A DNA stretch of 64,000 nt, taken from NCBI GenBank assembly GCA_039805865.1, contig JBDLTI010000004.1:1-64000 (forward strand), read 5' to 3'. Under the pieces are notes generated by a model that saw only the letters and a list, made by a program, of their open reading frames with translations, searched no databases and had not been told where the DNA came from. This stretch comes from Fluviibacter sp039805865 (GTDB lineage: Bacteria; Pseudomonadota; Gammaproteobacteria; Burkholderiales; Rhodocyclaceae). This document shows, piece after piece, positions 24,024 to 33,261 of the stretch. Position 1 is the first letter of the stretch. Every line of letters starts with the position of its first letter. The position numbers and the translations under genes are program-made.

Positions 24024-25028
24024 ATGCTCGAACCATTACTTTTGCTGGCCAGCGAACTGAATGCCTCGGATGTCCATTTGTCGGCCGGTATGCCACCCAT
24101 GCTGCGCATTAATGGTGCCATGCAGGCGCTCGATCAACCGGTGCTGGGTAATGCGCAGGTGCGGGGCATGATCGATAGCGTACTGCCAGAGACGCAGCGA
24201 CGCTTATTTGGAGAGGGTGCAGCGTGCGACTTTGCTTTTGCCTCTACGACGGCAGGCTTAGGTCGTTATCGTGCCAACGCCTATCGGCAACAGCGGGGTG
24301 TTGCTTTGGCTTTGCGCCCAATCCCTGAACAGGTGCCTAGCCTCGATTCGATTTCAGCTCCGGCGATTCTGCAACAGCTCGCAGACACAGACCATGGCCT
24401 GGTGCTGGTCGTCGGGCCAACCGGTTCCGGTAAAAGCACCACACTGGCTGCCATGACGGATCATATTAATCAGACGGCGCCTAAACATATCCTGACGATT
24501 GAAGACCCGGTGGAGTTTGTCTACGAACCCAAGCAGTGCCTGGTGACCCAGCGCGAAGTCGGCCGTGATACGCCCAGTTTTGCGGATGCTTTAAAAGGCG
24601 CGCTGCGCGAAGACCCAGATGTCATCCTGTTGGGTGAAATGCGGGATCTCGAAACCATTCGCTTGGCCCTAACGGCGGCAGAAACCGGTCACCTGGTGTT
24701 GGCAACCCTGCATACGGCCACGGCACCGCAAGCCATAGAGCGGATCGTTGACGTATTCCCCGGCGAAGAAAGAGACCTGGCACGTACTTTGTTAGCTGAT
24801 GTGCTACGCGCCGTTGTGGCTCAGCAGTTGTTACCGCGTAGCGATGGCAAAGGCCGAGTGGCCGCTCACGAAATTCTGGTGGGGACACCCGCCGTGCGCA
24901 ATCTGATTCGGGAAAGCAAAACCGCCCAACTGTTCTCAGTGATGCAGACCGGGCAACAGCAGGGTATGCAGACGATGACGCAGAGTCTGGAAAGGCTTTC
25001 GCAGGTTGGTGCTTTAGGTCGAGGGTGA
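24024..25028 (+). CDS. pilT: Type IV pilus retraction ATPase PilT
   Basis: 334-residue hexameric ATPase that powers pilus retraction. Walker A GPTGSGKST (131-139), Asp-box ILTIEDPVEF, Walker B with DVILLGEMRDLETI (199-212), His-box ETGHLVLATLHT (220-231), and the C-terminal AVRNLIRESKT, a close match to the AIRNLIRE motif of PilT. ATG at 24024 follows GGAGAAG; an upstream TTG is not needed. pilU, the common downstream paralogue, is absent. It is the only dedicated pilus gene here besides the PilH-like receiver. Confidence 0.95.
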   Translation: MLEPLLLLASELNASDVHLSAGMPPMLRINGAMQALDQPVLGNAQVRGMIDSVLPETQRRLFGEGAACDFAFASTTAGLGRYRANAYRQQRGVALALRPIPEQVPSLDSISAPAILQQLADTDHGLVLVVGPTGSGKSTTLAAMTDHINQTAPKHILTIEDPVEFVYEPKQCLVTQREVGRDTPSFADALKGALREDPDVILLGEMRDLETIRLALTAAETGHLVLATLHTATAPQAIERIVDVFPGEERDLARTLLADVLRAVVAQQLLPRSDGKGRVAAHEILVGTPAVRNLIRESKTAQLFSVMQTGQQQGMQTMTQSLERLSQVGALGRG

Positions 25029-25095
25029 TGTTGCCAGATCAGAGATGGTGCTGGATGTTAGACTTTGTCCGGAAAATTTCCACGACACTCAGACA

Positions 25096-26064
25096 ATGTA
25101 CGATAGTAGTCAAAACTCCAAAACGGCTGTGATTCATGGGCAGCCCTGTGTATTCGAAGCTATCGATGGGTTTCTCCTTCATGGACACCTCTGGAAAGCC
25201 GAATCCCATCCGCATACAGCTTTATTAATAAATCCAGCTACAGGTGTAGTTGCTCGCTATTACAGTCGATACGCTGCTCTTCTTGCTCGAGCTGGATTCG
25301 TCGTTCTGACTTACGATTACCGAGGTATAGGAGCATCTAAGCCAAAGTCACTGAGAGGTTTCCGTGCTACGAAACACGATTGGGGTGCTTTGGATTGTGA
25401 GGCAGCGATTAAGTTTCTATCGAATTCGTACCCTCGATTAAAGATGATGGCGGTTTGTCACAGTATCGGAGGATTCGCTCTTGGCTTAGCGCCAAGTGCT
25501 GTGAAGATACATCGAGCCTTGTTTGTTGCCTGTCAGTACGCCTACTGGAATGACTATCGTTGGTTGCTTCGTGTGCCCATGTGGATGAATTGGCACATAG
25601 TGATGCCGATTCTGACCAAAATATTCGGATACTTTCCAGGTAAGACTTTGCGCTGGCTGGAAGATTTACCAGCTGGGGTAGCTATGGAGTGGGCGACTCG
25701 TTTCCATCCTAGTTTTCATGAGCGTTACGATCGTCTATCTCACGCGATGGAACCAGCGGAAGGATGTGAGCTGGAGGGACGAATGGGCGCTATTCAAGCG
25801 GATATATTGGCGATTGCTGATATTAACGATCCATTCGCTACGATTCCCGCTACGTCTCGTTTACTTAAGTATTTCAAGAAAAGTAACCGCGAATTTGTAC
25901 GGATTCACCGTCGGAATCGTGGTCTACCTAAATTAGGTCATTTTGGCTTCTTTCATGACCGCTTTGAGACGACTCTGTGGGCTGAAAGTCTAGACTGGCT
26001 CAGAGGTAAGACTCAGCCATGGGAGTCATTGAAATTTGACTCTAAAACGGAGAGTTTTCGTTAA
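25096..26064 (+). CDS. Alpha/beta hydrolase, atypical composition
   Basis: Alpha/beta-hydrolase fold protein of 322 residues (339 if it begins at 25045). The strand-turn motif LLINPATGVVARYY, TYDYRGIGASKPK and a nucleophile elbow VCHSIGGF with Ser in a CxSxG-like context are visible; a late His in KLGHFGFFHD fits the triad. The composition differs from its neighbours: two 60-base lines counted at 25261 and 25501 have 47-48 percent GC, against 55 percent for a pilT line at 24601, and it uses more CGA, TCT and TTA codons. Substrate unknown. Horizontal acquisition is inferred. Confidence 0.82.
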   Translation: MYDSSQNSKTAVIHGQPCVFEAIDGFLLHGHLWKAESHPHTALLINPATGVVARYYSRYAALLARAGFVVLTYDYRGIGASKPKSLRGFRATKHDWGALDCEAAIKFLSNSYPRLKMMAVCHSIGGFALGLAPSAVKIHRALFVACQYAYWNDYRWLLRVPMWMNWHIVMPILTKIFGYFPGKTLRWLEDLPAGVAMEWATRFHPSFHERYDRLSHAMEPAEGCELEGRMGAIQADILAIADINDPFATIPATSRLLKYFKKSNREFVRIHRRNRGLPKLGHFGFFHDRFETTLWAESLDWLRGKTQPWESLKFDSKTESFR

Positions 26065-26065
26065 G

Positions 26066-27244
26066 CTAAGCGTCCGTGGGTTTCTGCCGACGGTGAAATC
26101 CCGACACGAGATCGATCACGAACAGTCGGCATTCCAGCGCACCGTTTTTGAGCGGGAAGCGTCGGCGTGGTTTGAGTCCCAGGCCTTTAGTCAGTTCCAG
26201 ATCGGCGGTGAATAGTGCTGCAGTCCAACCGCTGAATTGCTGTTTCAGGGTGCGGCCCCATTCCGGGTATTCGGCTTGGAGTTCTTCTTGTTCCGAAAGG
26301 CGCACGCCATAAGGCGGGTTGCTGACCAATAGGCCCGTGGTGGCGGGGGCGCCGCGGCCTATAAAGTCGGCTTGGTCGAGGGTGACGCTATTGGATAAAC
26401 CCACTTGCTCCAGGTGACGGCGCGTGGCGGTAATGGCACCCGGGTGCATGTCACTGGCAAAGATGGTCTGTGGTTGCAGCGGGCGGATTTGTGCACGCGC
26501 TTCAGCACGTAATTTGGTCCAGAGCGAACGGTCGGCATCGAGCCAGCGCTCACACGCAAAACGGCGGTTCAGGCCCGGCGCCATGTTGGCACGCATCCAA
26601 GCGGCTTCGATCACAATGGTACCGCTGCCGCACATAGGATCCAGAAAGTTCTCGTAAACCGGTTTGCCGGTTTCGTCCGTATTGTTCCAGCCGGCCAGTG
26701 CCAGTAGGCCGGCGGCTAGATTCTCTTTGAGGGGCGCCGCGCCGGCGGCACCACGGTAGCCTCGCTGCCAGAGCGGGCTGCCGGAGCTATCGATGTAGAG
26801 CGTGGCCGAGGTTTCTGTGAGAAACAACTGGACACGTTGATCAGGTTGATCGGTATTGACGTTTGGGCGACCGCCACGATCGGCGCGGAATCGATCGCAT
26901 ACCGCATCTTTAATACGCAGGGTCGCAAAGTCCAGACTGCGCAGCGGTGATTTCACTGCGGTGGTACTGACCTTGAAGCTCTGGCTCACATCAAACCATT
27001 GATGCCAGGCGATCTTGCGCGCCATTTGATAGAGATCTTCTTCTTTCTGATAAGCGCCGACGGCCAGGCGCACCAGAATGCGAGAGGCGTAACGTGAGTG
27101 CAGGTTGGCACGATAGAGGCTTTCCTGGGTTGCGCGTGCACGCACGCCACCCCCTGTTTGCTCGACCTGAGTGAGGCCACATTGATTGAACTCGGCAACC
27201 AGGAGGTCTTCTAGGCCGCGTGGGCAGGGGGCAAAAATATGCAT
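26066..27244 (-). CDS. rlmL: THUMP-domain 23S rRNA guanine-N2 methyltransferase, RlmL-type
   Basis: 392-residue methyltransferase with an N-terminal THUMP domain (about 45-160) and a Rossmann domain. SAM-binding motif FLDPMCGSGTIVIEAAWM, PGLNRRFACERW, and the catalytic NPPYGVRL. This matches the RlmL half of E. coli RlmKL (m2G2445 of 23S rRNA); the RlmK half is not fused. Last gene of the SDR-hemJ-rlmL unit, 12 bases after hemJ, and convergent with the hydrolase with one base between the stops. Confidence 0.92.
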   Translation of the reverse strand: MHIFAPCPRGLEDLLVAEFNQCGLTQVEQTGGGVRARATQESLYRANLHSRYASRILVRLAVGAYQKEEDLYQMARKIAWHQWFDVSQSFKVSTTAVKSPLRSLDFATLRIKDAVCDRFRADRGGRPNVNTDQPDQRVQLFLTETSATLYIDSSGSPLWQRGYRGAAGAAPLKENLAAGLLALAGWNNTDETGKPVYENFLDPMCGSGTIVIEAAWMRANMAPGLNRRFACERWLDADRSLWTKLRAEARAQIRPLQPQTIFASDMHPGAITATRRHLEQVGLSNSVTLDQADFIGRGAPATTGLLVSNPPYGVRLSEQEELQAEYPEWGRTLKQQFSGWTAALFTADLELTKGLGLKPRRRFPLKNGALECRLFVIDLVSGFHRRQKPTDA

Positions 27245-27256
27245 GAAGTGCTTTCG

Positions 27257-27673
27257 TTAAAACGGCTTGAGAACGACAAGAAGCGTGATGATGGTGAGGA
27301 TGAGTACCGGAATTTCATTAAACCAGCGATACCAAACGTGGCTGTGTGTATTTTTGCCTGCAACAAACTGGCGGTAGAGGTGGCCACAGTAAAAGTGATA
27401 ACCGAGCAGAAAGACAACGAGCAGGGTCTTCGCGTGCAGCCAGCCGCCGGTAAAGCCATAGCCAAACCAAAGCCATAGGCCCAGTACAACGGCACCGATG
27501 CCGATGGGGGTGACGAATTTGTAGAGGCGGCGGGACATGCCGAGCAGGCGTTGGTATTCAGCAGATTGAGTGTCGGGCACTGCCGCCAGGTTGACGAAAA
27601 TGCGCGGCAGGTAAAACAGCCCAGCAAACCAGCTGACGACCAGAATGATGTGAAACGCTTTAATTGTTAGCAT
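27257..27673 (-). CDS. hemJ: HemJ-type protoporphyrinogen oxidase (UPF0093/CopD-like)
   Basis: 138-residue membrane protein with four hydrophobic helices. The N-terminal IKAFHIILVVSWFAGLFYLPR with its conserved His is the HemJ signature; W-L-H-A-K-T-L-L and a second His pair in the GYHFYCGHLY region also fit. HemJ oxidises protoporphyrinogen IX to protoporphyrin IX in many bacteria lacking HemG and HemY. It overlaps the upstream SDR stop by seven bases. Confidence 0.88.
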   Translation of the reverse strand: MLTIKAFHIILVVSWFAGLFYLPRIFVNLAAVPDTQSAEYQRLLGMSRRLYKFVTPIGIGAVVLGLWLWFGYGFTGGWLHAKTLLVVFLLGYHFYCGHLYRQFVAGKNTHSHVWYRWFNEIPVLILTIITLLVVLKPF

Positions 27674-28668
27674 GAGGGCACCTTCAGCGTGGAGAAGAAG
27701 TCGTGGATCGTTGGATAACGGAGTTGAATGCGGAGCTCTTTGAGCAGTCGTTCATTGTCGAGTCGGCGCGATTCTGACATGAATGAGTAGAGCATGGGGG
27801 AAACCAGCGATTTCAATTGTTCGCGCGGTAAGCGTTGCGGACGCGGTAAATGGTTGGCATCTGCCACGGCATCAAACCAGTCGCCCATTTTAAGGGCGCT
27901 GTTGTCACTGGTGTTGTAGGTACGGAGTGAGCGGCCACGGGTTAGGCTGAACCAGCAAATGCGGGCCAGATCATCGGCGTGTATATGGTTTGTCCAGGTG
28001 TCGTCTTCTGGACGCAAGGCCGGTGTGCCTGTGCGCAGACGATCAACAGGAAGCCGGTTGCCGGCATAGATGCCGGGCACGCGCAGGATACTGCCGGCGT
28101 TAGTGGCGACTCTGGTGGGATCTGCAGGCAAACGGGATGAAACAGATGCGCGGATGCGGGTGCGCGCCCAGCGTCGCAAAGTGGCTTCGGCCGCAGCGCG
28201 CCGCTGGCCCCGGGGCGTTTTAGGATTCGCTGGCCGGGACTCTTGAACGAGGGCACCCTGGCAGTCTCCATAGACACCGCTGGTGCCAATGTAGACAAGG
28301 CGGCGTGGTAGACTTGCGCCACCATTGAGGGCAGCCAGAAAGCGGTTCAGGCGTGCATCGGCGGGCGCTTTTGCCGGGTCGTTGTCGGCCGGCGGGGCGA
28401 GGTAAATGATGTGTGTTGCTACCCCGCGTACGCGTTGTAACGTGGCAGGTCGATCCAGATCGGCCGCAACAGGCGTTGCTCCGAAGGTGCGCCAGGTTTG
28501 CCAGGTGCGGCTATCGGGCTCGTGCCTTAGTAAGGCGCGCAGCCGATAGCGTGTGCCAATTTGCCCGGCAAGTCTTGCCGCAACGTCACCGCAACCGACC
28601 AGCAATAGCCGGGGTTGCCGAAAGCGGCGAGGCAGGGCGCGCGGTGGGTGCGGCATCGGTTTCAACAT
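27667..28668 (-). CDS. NAD(P)-binding SDR/epimerase-like protein
   Basis: 333-residue protein of the extended SDR superfamily, similar in outline to YeeZ-type proteins. The nucleotide-binding start is LLLVGCGDVAARLAG (around residues 21-35). YIGTSGVYGDCQG contains the strand and Tyr-like region, but a clear YxxxK active site is not seen: the expected helix reads RGQRRAAAEATLRRW. It may bind NAD(P) without classical SDR chemistry. The N-terminal 18 residues are Arg/Pro rich. A TACAAT box ends six bases before the ATG. First gene of the unit with hemJ and rlmL. Confidence 0.82.
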   Translation of the reverse strand: MLKPMPHPPRALPRRFRQPRLLLVGCGDVAARLAGQIGTRYRLRALLRHEPDSRTWQTWRTFGATPVAADLDRPATLQRVRGVATHIIYLAPPADNDPAKAPADARLNRFLAALNGGASLPRRLVYIGTSGVYGDCQGALVQESRPANPKTPRGQRRAAAEATLRRWARTRIRASVSSRLPADPTRVATNAGSILRVPGIYAGNRLPVDRLRTGTPALRPEDDTWTNHIHADDLARICWFSLTRGRSLRTYNTSDNSALKMGDWFDAVADANHLPRPQRLPREQLKSLVSPMLYSFMSESRRLDNERLLKELRIQLRYPTIHDFFSTLKVPSC

Positions 28669-28674
28669 ACTGAC

Positions 28675-28680
28675 ATTGTA
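28675..28680 (-). promoter_or_regulatory. TACAAT -10-like element directly before the SDR gene
   Basis: On the minus strand TACAAT ends six bases before the ATG at 28668, and no Shine-Dalgarno is visible, so the message could be leaderless. The -35 region is poor. Confidence 0.35.
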
Positions 28681-28715
28681 CGGTTTTGCAGGTTTTGGTT
28701 CTTACAGGATTCAAC

Positions 28716-29729
28716 ATGACGCATCAGGTAACGCTTAATCCGATTAATGCCACGTTCCGGGCCGATGGCCATGAGACCGTGCTTGAGGCTTCTTTGCGCC
28801 ACGATTTGCTGGTGCCTTATGGTTGTCGTACCGGCGGCTGTGGTGCTTGCCGCGCCAAGATTACGTCGGGGTCGGTCGATCATGGCAAGGCCAGCGAAAC
28901 GACGCTGACGCCCGCTGACCGCGAAGCCGGTTTTGCGTTGTTGTGCTGCGCGGTGCCGCAGACCGATGTCACCGTGGAAGTAAAAGACGTGCGTCGCGCG
29001 ACGGATATTCCGGTCAAAACATTGCCGAGCCGCTTAGAAGGTCTGGAAAAGCCGGCTGCCGATGTGGCAATTCTGACCTTGCGCTTGCCAGCGACGGAGG
29101 TCTTCCAATTCCATGCCGGGCAGTACATCGATATTCTGCTCAAAGACGGCAAGCGTCGTAGTTTCTCGATTGCTAATCCACCGCACGATGCTGCGACGAT
29201 TGAATTACACGTGCGCCATGTGGCGGGTGGCTTATTTACCGACCAGGTATTCAGCACAATGAAGGTGCGCGATATCCTGCGCTTCAATGGCCCGCATGGC
29301 AGCTTCTATTTGCGCGAGTCAGACAAGCCGATGATTCTGTTAGCGGGTGGTACGGGTTTTGCGCCGATCAAGTCGATTGTTCTGGAGACGCTGCATCTGG
29401 AGCTGCAACGCCCGATCCACATTTACTGGGGCGCCCGTGATCGTGTGGGGCTCTATCAATATGAAGTAGCCGAAGCCTGGGCAGCGCAGTACCCGCATAT
29501 TCAATTTATCCCCGTGCTGTCTGAGCCTGAGCTCACGCCGGGTTGGGCGGGCCGCACCGGCCTTGTGCATCAAGCGGTGCTGGCAGACTTCCCGGATTTA
29601 TCGGGTCATGAAGTGTATGCTTGTGGCGCACCCGGCATGATTGCGGCAGCGCGTTCGGATTATCTGGGCAAGGGTAATTTGCCCGACGATGCGTTCTTTG
29701 CCGACTCTTTCGAGTTCGCCGCTAATTAG
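28716..29729 (+). CDS. 2Fe-2S ferredoxin / FAD reductase (CDP-6-deoxy-delta-3,4-glucoseen reductase-like)
   Basis: 337-residue electron-transfer flavoprotein. An N-terminal plant-type ferredoxin domain has the cysteines of PYGCRTGGCGACRAK and the late cysteine in ALLCCAVP; then the FAD-binding RRSFSIANPP and the NAD-binding LLAGGTGFAPIKSI and YACGAPGMI motifs. The family annotation comes from AscD/RfbI; in Burkholderiales this orphan gene is common and its partner is unknown. Start 28716 has AGGA six bases upstream. Tail-to-tail with polA, sharing TTAG for both stops. Confidence 0.88.
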   Translation: MTHQVTLNPINATFRADGHETVLEASLRHDLLVPYGCRTGGCGACRAKITSGSVDHGKASETTLTPADREAGFALLCCAVPQTDVTVEVKDVRRATDIPVKTLPSRLEGLEKPAADVAILTLRLPATEVFQFHAGQYIDILLKDGKRRSFSIANPPHDAATIELHVRHVAGGLFTDQVFSTMKVRDILRFNGPHGSFYLRESDKPMILLAGGTGFAPIKSIVLETLHLELQRPIHIYWGARDRVGLYQYEVAEAWAAQYPHIQFIPVLSEPELTPGWAGRTGLVHQAVLADFPDLSGHEVYACGAPGMIAAARSDYLGKGNLPDDAFFADSFEFAAN

Positions 29730-32464
29730 TGTGCGTCGTCCCAATTGGGGCCGATACCGATATCGACCACTAGGGGCACCTTCAATTTAGCAACGTTGGT
29801 CATGAGTGGACCCAAGGCTTCGCTAACGCGGGCCCGTTCATGATCTGGCACTTCGAGCACCAGTTCATCATGCACCTGCATGATGAGGAGCGTTTCGAGT
29901 TTCTCCTGCGTGATCCAGTCTTGAACAGCGATCATGGCCAGTTTGATCAGATCAGCGGCCGTGCCTTGCATTGGTGCATTAATGGCGGCGCGTTCGGCAC
30001 CCTGGCGGCGACCCTGTTGACCGGCTTTAAGGTCGGGTAGCCAGAGGCGGCGGCCAAAGACGGTTTCGACGTAGCCGTTCTGGTGCGCGTTCTGACGCGT
30101 TTCTTCCATATAGCGCGCAACACCCGGGTAACGATCAAAGTAACGATCAATGTAGGTTTGTGCTGAACCGCGGTCTATATCGAGTTGCTTGGCTAAGCCG
30201 AAAGCGCTCATGCCATAGATGAGACCGAAGTTAATGGCTTTGGCTGCGCGTCGTTGGTTGTCATCGACTTCGAGCGGCATTACGCCGAACACTTCGGCGG
30301 CCGTTGCACGGTGAATGTCTTCGCCTTGAGCAAAGGCATCGAGCAGGCCCTTGTCAGCCGATAGATGCGCCATGATGCGCAATTCAATCTGCGAGTAGTC
30401 AGCTGAAAAGATGCTGTGGCCGGGGCGTGCAATAAAGGCGGCGCGAATCCGGCGGCCTTCCGGTGTGCGCACCGGAATGTTTTGCAGATTGGGATCAGAG
30501 CTGGCCAGGCGGCCGGTGACGGCGGTGGTTTGCGAGTAATGGGTGTGAACCCGACCAGTGGCTGGATTGATGCGCTGAGGCAGTTTGTCGCAATAGGTGT
30601 TCTTCAGTTTGGCGATGCCACGGTATTCCAGCAGTACGCGGGGTAGCGGAAAGTCGAGTGCCAACTCGGAGAGGACTTCCTCGTCAGTCGATGGGGTGCC
30701 CGAGGCCGTTTTCTTTTTGACCGGGAGCCCCTGCTGGGTAAATAGAATCTCGGCGAGCTGCTTAGGGGAGTTGAGGTTAAAGCTTTGTCCGGCGAGTGCG
30801 TGGGCTTCGGTTTCAATGGCCAGCATGCGCTCCCCTAGGGCGTGGCTCTGGTCGGCTAATAGTTGGTTGTCGATGAGCACACCATTCTGTTCCATGGTGA
30901 ACAGCACTTGTGCAGTGGGTAATTCCAGTTTGCGATAGGTGCTTTCCAAACCCGGCTCGCTGGCTAAGCGCGGCAACAGTTTCTTGGCAATGCGTAGCGT
31001 GATATCTGCATCTTCCGCCGCATAAGCGGCGGCATCGGCCACCGCCACTTGATTAAATCCGATCTGGTTGGCACCTTTGCCACAGATCGCTTCGTACGGA
31101 ATGGTCGGCATGCCCAGGTGGCGACGAGCAAGTGTGCCGAGTTCCAGTGCGCCGGGGCTGACTTGCCCGGCTTCGAGCACATATGCAGCCAACAAGGTGT
31201 CGTCGACAATGCCGGCGAGCTGAATACCGTGATTGGCGAATACGTGTTGATCGTATTTGGCGTGTTGCAGAATTTTCTGGGGCTGCGCACTTTCAAGCCA
31301 GGGTTTCAAGCGGGCGAGCGTTTCTGCAAACGGCAACTGGTTCGGCGTGTCCGGGCCATCGTGGGCGAGCGGGAGATAAGCCGCTTCGCCAGGGGCGACG
31401 GCAAAGGAAATGCCGACCAGGCGCGCCTGTTGTTCGTCCAGGCTGGTGGTTTCGGTATCTAGCGCAACGCGGGGCGCGTGCTCGATTTTGTTCAGCCAGC
31501 GTTCCAGTGTCGCCTTATCCAGAATGGTTTCGTAATGGATGCGGTGTGCGCCATCGTCCGGCAAAAGGGTCGGTGCGGCTTCGGCCTCTGTTTTGGCGCC
31601 CGCTTTGGGTGCCGCGCCCGGTTCATCAATGGCTTTGAGCCAGGTTTTGAAACCGTTGTGCCGAAAAACTTCTCGCAGCGTGTTCTGATCTTCCTGTGTG
31701 GCGAGGAGATCGGTAATCGCCATGGGCAGCGCGACATCGGTTTTGACGGTGGTGAGCGTGCGGCCCAGCGGCAGGAATTCGAGATGGCCGCGCAGGTTCT
31801 CGCCAACAACGCCTTTGATATCGGCAGCGTGCGCAATAACGCCATCTAGATCGCCATAGGTCTGTATCCATTTGGCGGCGGTTTTGGGCCCGACCTTCGG
31901 TACGCCCGGAATGTTATCGGCCGTGTCACCGACCAAAGCCAGGTAGTCGGTAATGCGGTCTGGCATCACACCGAATTTGGCTTCAACGCCGGCAACATCC
32001 AGACGTTCGTTACTCATGGTGTTGACGAGGGTCACCTGCGGTGTGACGAGCTGTGCCAGATCTTTGTCGCCGGTGGAGACGATTACCGAAAAACCCGCCT
32101 GCGCGGCTTGTTGAGCAAGTGTGCCAATCACGTCATCGGCTTCGACACCGCTTTCCATGAGCAACGGCCAACCGAGCGCGCGCACCACGGCATGAATCGG
32201 CTCAATCTGTTTGGCCAGATCTTCGGGCATCGGAGGGCGGTGTGCTTTGTATTCGCTAAACAGGCTGTCTCGGAAGGTAGGTCCGCTGGCGTCAAAAATA
32301 CAGGCGCGGTATTCTGCGTCGATATCACTGGTTAGGCGACGGAGCATGGAGATCATGCCGTACAGGGCGCCGGTCGGGTCGCCCGATTGATTGCGCAGGT
32401 CGGGTAGTGCATGAAATGCGCGGTACAGGTACGATGAACCGTCGACAAGCAGTAAAGTAGGCAT
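29726..32464 (-). CDS. polA: DNA polymerase I
   Basis: 912 residues with three domains: 5'-3' exonuclease (1-290, LLVDGSSYLYRAFHALP and DDVIGTLAQQA), 3'-5' exonuclease (about 310-500, ALDTETTSLDEQQARL, so the proofreading site looks intact), and polymerase (about 520-912). Polymerase motifs: FSADYSQIELRIMAHLS, RRAAKAINFGLIYGMSAFGLA (split across the O helix) and QVHDELVLEVP. Divergent from the LOG gene with almost no spacer, so its promoter probably lies within that gene. Confidence 0.97.
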   Translation of the reverse strand: MPTLLLVDGSSYLYRAFHALPDLRNQSGDPTGALYGMISMLRRLTSDIDAEYRACIFDASGPTFRDSLFSEYKAHRPPMPEDLAKQIEPIHAVVRALGWPLLMESGVEADDVIGTLAQQAAQAGFSVIVSTGDKDLAQLVTPQVTLVNTMSNERLDVAGVEAKFGVMPDRITDYLALVGDTADNIPGVPKVGPKTAAKWIQTYGDLDGVIAHAADIKGVVGENLRGHLEFLPLGRTLTTVKTDVALPMAITDLLATQEDQNTLREVFRHNGFKTWLKAIDEPGAAPKAGAKTEAEAAPTLLPDDGAHRIHYETILDKATLERWLNKIEHAPRVALDTETTSLDEQQARLVGISFAVAPGEAAYLPLAHDGPDTPNQLPFAETLARLKPWLESAQPQKILQHAKYDQHVFANHGIQLAGIVDDTLLAAYVLEAGQVSPGALELGTLARRHLGMPTIPYEAICGKGANQIGFNQVAVADAAAYAAEDADITLRIAKKLLPRLASEPGLESTYRKLELPTAQVLFTMEQNGVLIDNQLLADQSHALGERMLAIETEAHALAGQSFNLNSPKQLAEILFTQQGLPVKKKTASGTPSTDEEVLSELALDFPLPRVLLEYRGIAKLKNTYCDKLPQRINPATGRVHTHYSQTTAVTGRLASSDPNLQNIPVRTPEGRRIRAAFIARPGHSIFSADYSQIELRIMAHLSADKGLLDAFAQGEDIHRATAAEVFGVMPLEVDDNQRRAAKAINFGLIYGMSAFGLAKQLDIDRGSAQTYIDRYFDRYPGVARYMEETRQNAHQNGYVETVFGRRLWLPDLKAGQQGRRQGAERAAINAPMQGTAADLIKLAMIAVQDWITQEKLETLLIMQVHDELVLEVPDHERARVSEALGPLMTNVAKLKVPLVVDIGIGPNWDDAH

Positions 32465-32486
32465 AGTGAACCGAGAGGCAGACAGC

Positions 32487-33227
32487 GTGGAAAATCATAC
32501 AAAACGATTCAGATTCCAGACATCGGAAGCTTCCGATGGCCATGATGCCGAAACGCTAGCCGAGCGTGAAGCCTGGCGACTGTTCGGAATTATGTCAGAG
32601 TTCGTGGAGGCCACGGATCGTCTGGCGGAGGTGCGCCCTGCCGTTTCGATATTCGGTAGCGCTCGGGTGTTGCCAGATAGCCCCTATTACGCGCTGACAG
32701 AAACTATTGCCCGTAAGCTTTCAGATGCCGGCTTGGGCGTGATTTCAGGGGGTGGCCCCGGTGTGATGGAGGCGGCCAACAAAGGGGCTTTTGGCGGCAA
32801 TGGCCCGTCTATTGGCCTGAATATCCAGTTACCGCACGAGCAGCATACCAACCCCTATCAGGATGTATCGCTGGGATTTAGACACTTCTTTGCCCGCAAA
32901 TACATGTTCGTGCGATTTGCGGTGGCTTATGTCGTGATGCCCGGTGGCTTTGGTACGCTGGATGAGCTGATGGAAGCATTAACGCTGATCCAAACGCGTA
33001 AAAGTCGGCAGTTCCCGGTGATTCTGGTGGGTGTGGCATTCTGGGGTGGGCTCATTGATTGGCTGAGAGAGCAGTTGGTTGGGGAAAAAATGATTAATCC
33101 TGAGGATATGGATCTGCTTCAGATTATTGATGATCCGGACCAGGTGGTTGAAGCAATCTTCAGTCATTACGAAACACGAGGCTTTGCACCATTGCCTGGT
33201 GAGCGCGAGCTTTTGCTCAACCTGTAA
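32487..33227 (+). CDS. LOG family protein (TIGR00730; cytokinin riboside monophosphate hydrolase-like)
   Basis: Rossmann-like nucleotide hydrolase. Motifs: ISGGGPGVMEAANKGA and the family signature MPGGFGTLDELME with catalytic Arg/Glu context (FFARKYMFVR). The family hydrolyses nucleoside 5'-monophosphates to base and ribose 5-phosphate; the physiological substrate in bacteria is often unclear. Two GTG starts are possible: 32487 has GAGAGG eight bases upstream and is preferred (246 residues); 32466 would add seven residues. Next to polA in many betaproteobacteria. Confidence 0.88.
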   Translation: MENHTKRFRFQTSEASDGHDAETLAEREAWRLFGIMSEFVEATDRLAEVRPAVSIFGSARVLPDSPYYALTETIARKLSDAGLGVISGGGPGVMEAANKGAFGGNGPSIGLNIQLPHEQHTNPYQDVSLGFRHFFARKYMFVRFAVAYVVMPGGFGTLDELMEALTLIQTRKSRQFPVILVGVAFWGGLIDWLREQLVGEKMINPEDMDLLQIIDDPDQVVEAIFSHYETRGFAPLPGERELLLNL

Positions 33228-33261
33228 TAAAATCTGTTTATTACTCCGTCTGGAATCCGGC

